A DNA stretch of 62,493 bases from Lachnospiraceae bacterium (GTDB taxonomy: Bacteria > Bacillota > Clostridia > Lachnospirales > Lachnospiraceae): assembly GCA_016282915.1 (NCBI GenBank), contig JAEELW010000172.1:1-62493 (forward strand). Direction: 5' to 3'. Below are positions 61,395-62,493 of the stretch, in pieces. Position 1 is the first letter of the stretch. Each line of letters opens with the position of its first letter. Below the pieces are notes generated by a model that had not been told where the DNA came from, made no database searches, and saw only the letters and a program-made list of their open reading frames with translations. Position numbers and translations under genes: made by a program.

Positions 61395-61703
61395 ATGTAT
61401 TTATCATTCAGCTGTATTGAGGCCCTGTCGGGTGAAAGCAATCAGGAAATCCTTACCCTATATGGGATACGTTATAATCGTAATGGCTTTGCGGTACTCT
61501 CAACGGAGCATCGTGCGCATGACTATCTGCTTCCGATGAAGGCGGACCAGTACGCGGAACTTGTCATCGAGATCGAAAAAGCACTTGCCGTGGCAAAAAC
61601 GGGTCTGAAGCTGACCGGAGGTTCGGTCTACCGCGTACGCCACGGTGCGATCCTTCCCATGGAGGACAAGCTGGGGATGCCGTATAGGGTGGAGCCGTTC
61701 TGA
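61395..61703 (+). CDS. Uncharacterised 102-residue protein
   Basis: A small alpha/beta protein with no membrane segment, starting behind GAGGAGG. The text EILTLYGIRYNRNGFAVLS and LLPMKADQYAELVIEIEKAL suggests a compact sheet plus long helix. It is the last gene of the signalling cluster, 35 bases after the receiver protein. No family is recognised. Confidence 0.6.
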   Translation: MYLSFSCIEALSGESNQEILTLYGIRYNRNGFAVLSTEHRAHDYLLPMKADQYAELVIEIEKALAVAKTGLKLTGGSVYRVRHGAILPMEDKLGMPYRVEPF

Positions 61704-61788
61704 GGTAAGGGATAACGCTTTCTCACCCGGACAGCCCTCGGAAGAGCGGCGCTGATATCGCTTTTATCGCATCGGTCGGAAAAATTTC

Positions 61789-61817
61789 TTGAATTCAGGG
61801 CCGGATTACGGTATAAT
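61789..61817 (+). promoter_or_regulatory. Promoter of fructose-bisphosphate aldolase
   Basis: TTGAAT (61789-61794), 17-base spacer, TATAAT (61812-61817). Confidence 0.72.
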
Positions 61818-61885
61818 CAGACATTGAGCATGGACGGTTAGTTAAGTCTACCCGTTACAAATATTTAAAATGGAGGTTTATTGTT

Positions 61886-62493
61886 ATGGCACTTGTAACA
61901 ACCACAGAAATGTTCAAGAAAGCATACAGCGGCGGCTATGCCGTAGGCGCTTTCAATGTGAACAACATGGAGATCGTTCAGGGCATCACCGAGGCTGCTG
62001 ACGAGCTGAAGGCACCTGTGATCCTGCAGGTTTCCAAGGGCGCAAGAGCATATGCTAACCACACCTATCTGGTGAAGCTGGTAGAGGCTGCCGTGATCGA
62101 GCATCCCGACATCCCCATCGCTCTGCATCTGGATCACGGCGATACCTTTGAGCTGTGCAAGGATTGTATCGACGGCGGTTTCACTTCCGTTATGATCGAT
62201 GCTTCCTCCAAGAGCTTCGAGGACAACATCGCTCTGACCAAGCAGGTTGTTGAGTATGCACACGCTCACGGTGTTGTGGTAGAGGCTGAGCTGGGCACCC
62301 TGGCCGGCATCGAGGACGAAGTAGTCGTTGAATCCGGTAAGGAAGCTTACACCCGTCCCGAGGAAGTGGAAGAGTTCGTATCCAAGACCGGCTGCGATTC
62401 CCTTGCGATCGCTATCGGTACTTCCCACGGCGCATACAAGTTCACGGCTGCACAGTGCACCAGGAACGCTGACGGCGTTCTGGTTCCCCCTCC
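61886..62493 (+). CDS. fba: Class II fructose-1,6-bisphosphate aldolase, 3' end outside the window
   Basis: The frame starts at ATG 61886 after TGGAGG and is open to the edge, giving the first 202 residues. GAFNVNNMEIVQGITEAADE near residue 20 and LHLDHGDTFE with catalytic Asp83 and zinc ligand His84 identify the class II enzyme; EAELGTLAGIEDE follows near 133. It splits fructose-1,6-bisphosphate in glycolysis. Codon choice is more uniform (GTT, GCT, ATC, AAG) than in the neighbours, as expected for a highly expressed gene. Confidence 0.93.
   Translation, partial: MALVTTTEMFKKAYSGGYAVGAFNVNNMEIVQGITEAADELKAPVILQVSKGARAYANHTYLVKLVEAAVIEHPDIPIALHLDHGDTFELCKDCIDGGFTSVMIDASSKSFEDNIALTKQVVEYAHAHGVVVEAELGTLAGIEDEVVVESGKEAYTRPEEVEEFVSKTGCDSLAIAIGTSHGAYKFTAAQCTRNADGVLVPP

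Noticed and set aside
1-62493. CRISPR arrays, rRNA, complete insertion sequences, prophage
   Set aside because: No regularly spaced repeats, no rRNA-like stretch, no transposase, integrase or phage structural gene seen on either strand.

Overview
The window looks like chromosomal DNA of a Lachnospiraceae-type Clostridia (Bacillota). The evidence is the gene families (IreB, DUF1292, RNase J, YlbF, HPr-like protein, YraQ-type permease, Firmicutes-type ThiI without rhodanese), strong AGGAGG ribosome sites, sigma-A promoters close to TTGACA-N17-TATAAT, and a conserved gene order shared with Bacillus (ireB-ruvX-DUF1292 ... mltG-like-trmR-U32 peptidase). It is mostly core genome with a few accessory islands. 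I see no phage, insertion sequence, CRISPR array or rRNA.

1-4.8 kb: a cut-off gene end, an ABC exporter, an XRE regulator with a helical C-terminal half, a broken HAD phosphatase, an HExxH protein and a chain of very small ORFs. 4.8-9.5 kb: a consensus promoter, a leader RNA of about 225 nt with its own terminator, then a small Cys-rich protein, RtcB RNA ligase, a MoxR-type AAA ATPase and a metallopeptidase/VWA protein, which looks like an RNA repair operon. 9.5-15.5 kb: TcdA, a decayed sigma factor, a DUF362/permease/TetR/metallo-hydrolase run, and a convergent XRE plus M50 protease pair. 15.6-26.3 kb: a promoter with phased TTTGACA repeats driving an HD-GYP protein, MATE, galactokinase, a heterodimeric ABC exporter and a TPR membrane protein. 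26.4-34.7 kb: tRNA-Cys, HAD phosphatase, PrmA, RsmE, then cysteine desulfurase and ThiI separated by a hybrid histidine kinase and a LytTR regulator.

34.7-42.0 kb: an HPr-like protein without the phosphorylatable His, MtaB, and a long housekeeping operon (ireB, ruvX, DUF1292, rnj, ylbF, MltG-like, trmR, U32/trhP). 42.0-46.4 kb: a lone, short GspF-like protein, an orphan 173-residue protein, then a reverse transcriptase preceded by a 149-nt segment whose two ends are perfectly complementary over 17 bp and enclose several hairpins. This last unit is the best candidate for an undescribed system. 46.4-54.2 kb: an envelope locus (LTA-synthase-like sulfatase, flavoprotein, radical SAM/SPASM, polytopic membrane protein) and NadD. 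54.3-61.7 kb: NrdG-like activase and a signalling cluster (HD-GYP with degenerate GGDEF modules, hybrid kinase, a 35-codon ORF, double receiver protein). The window ends inside class II fructose-bisphosphate aldolase.

Common threads are tRNA and RNA metabolism (RtcB, TcdA, MtaB, ThiI, TrmR, TrhP, RNase J, YlbF, RsmE), multi-domain phosphorelay and c-di-GMP type signalling, and a family of GGGGACGG-cored palindromes sitting at gene ends.
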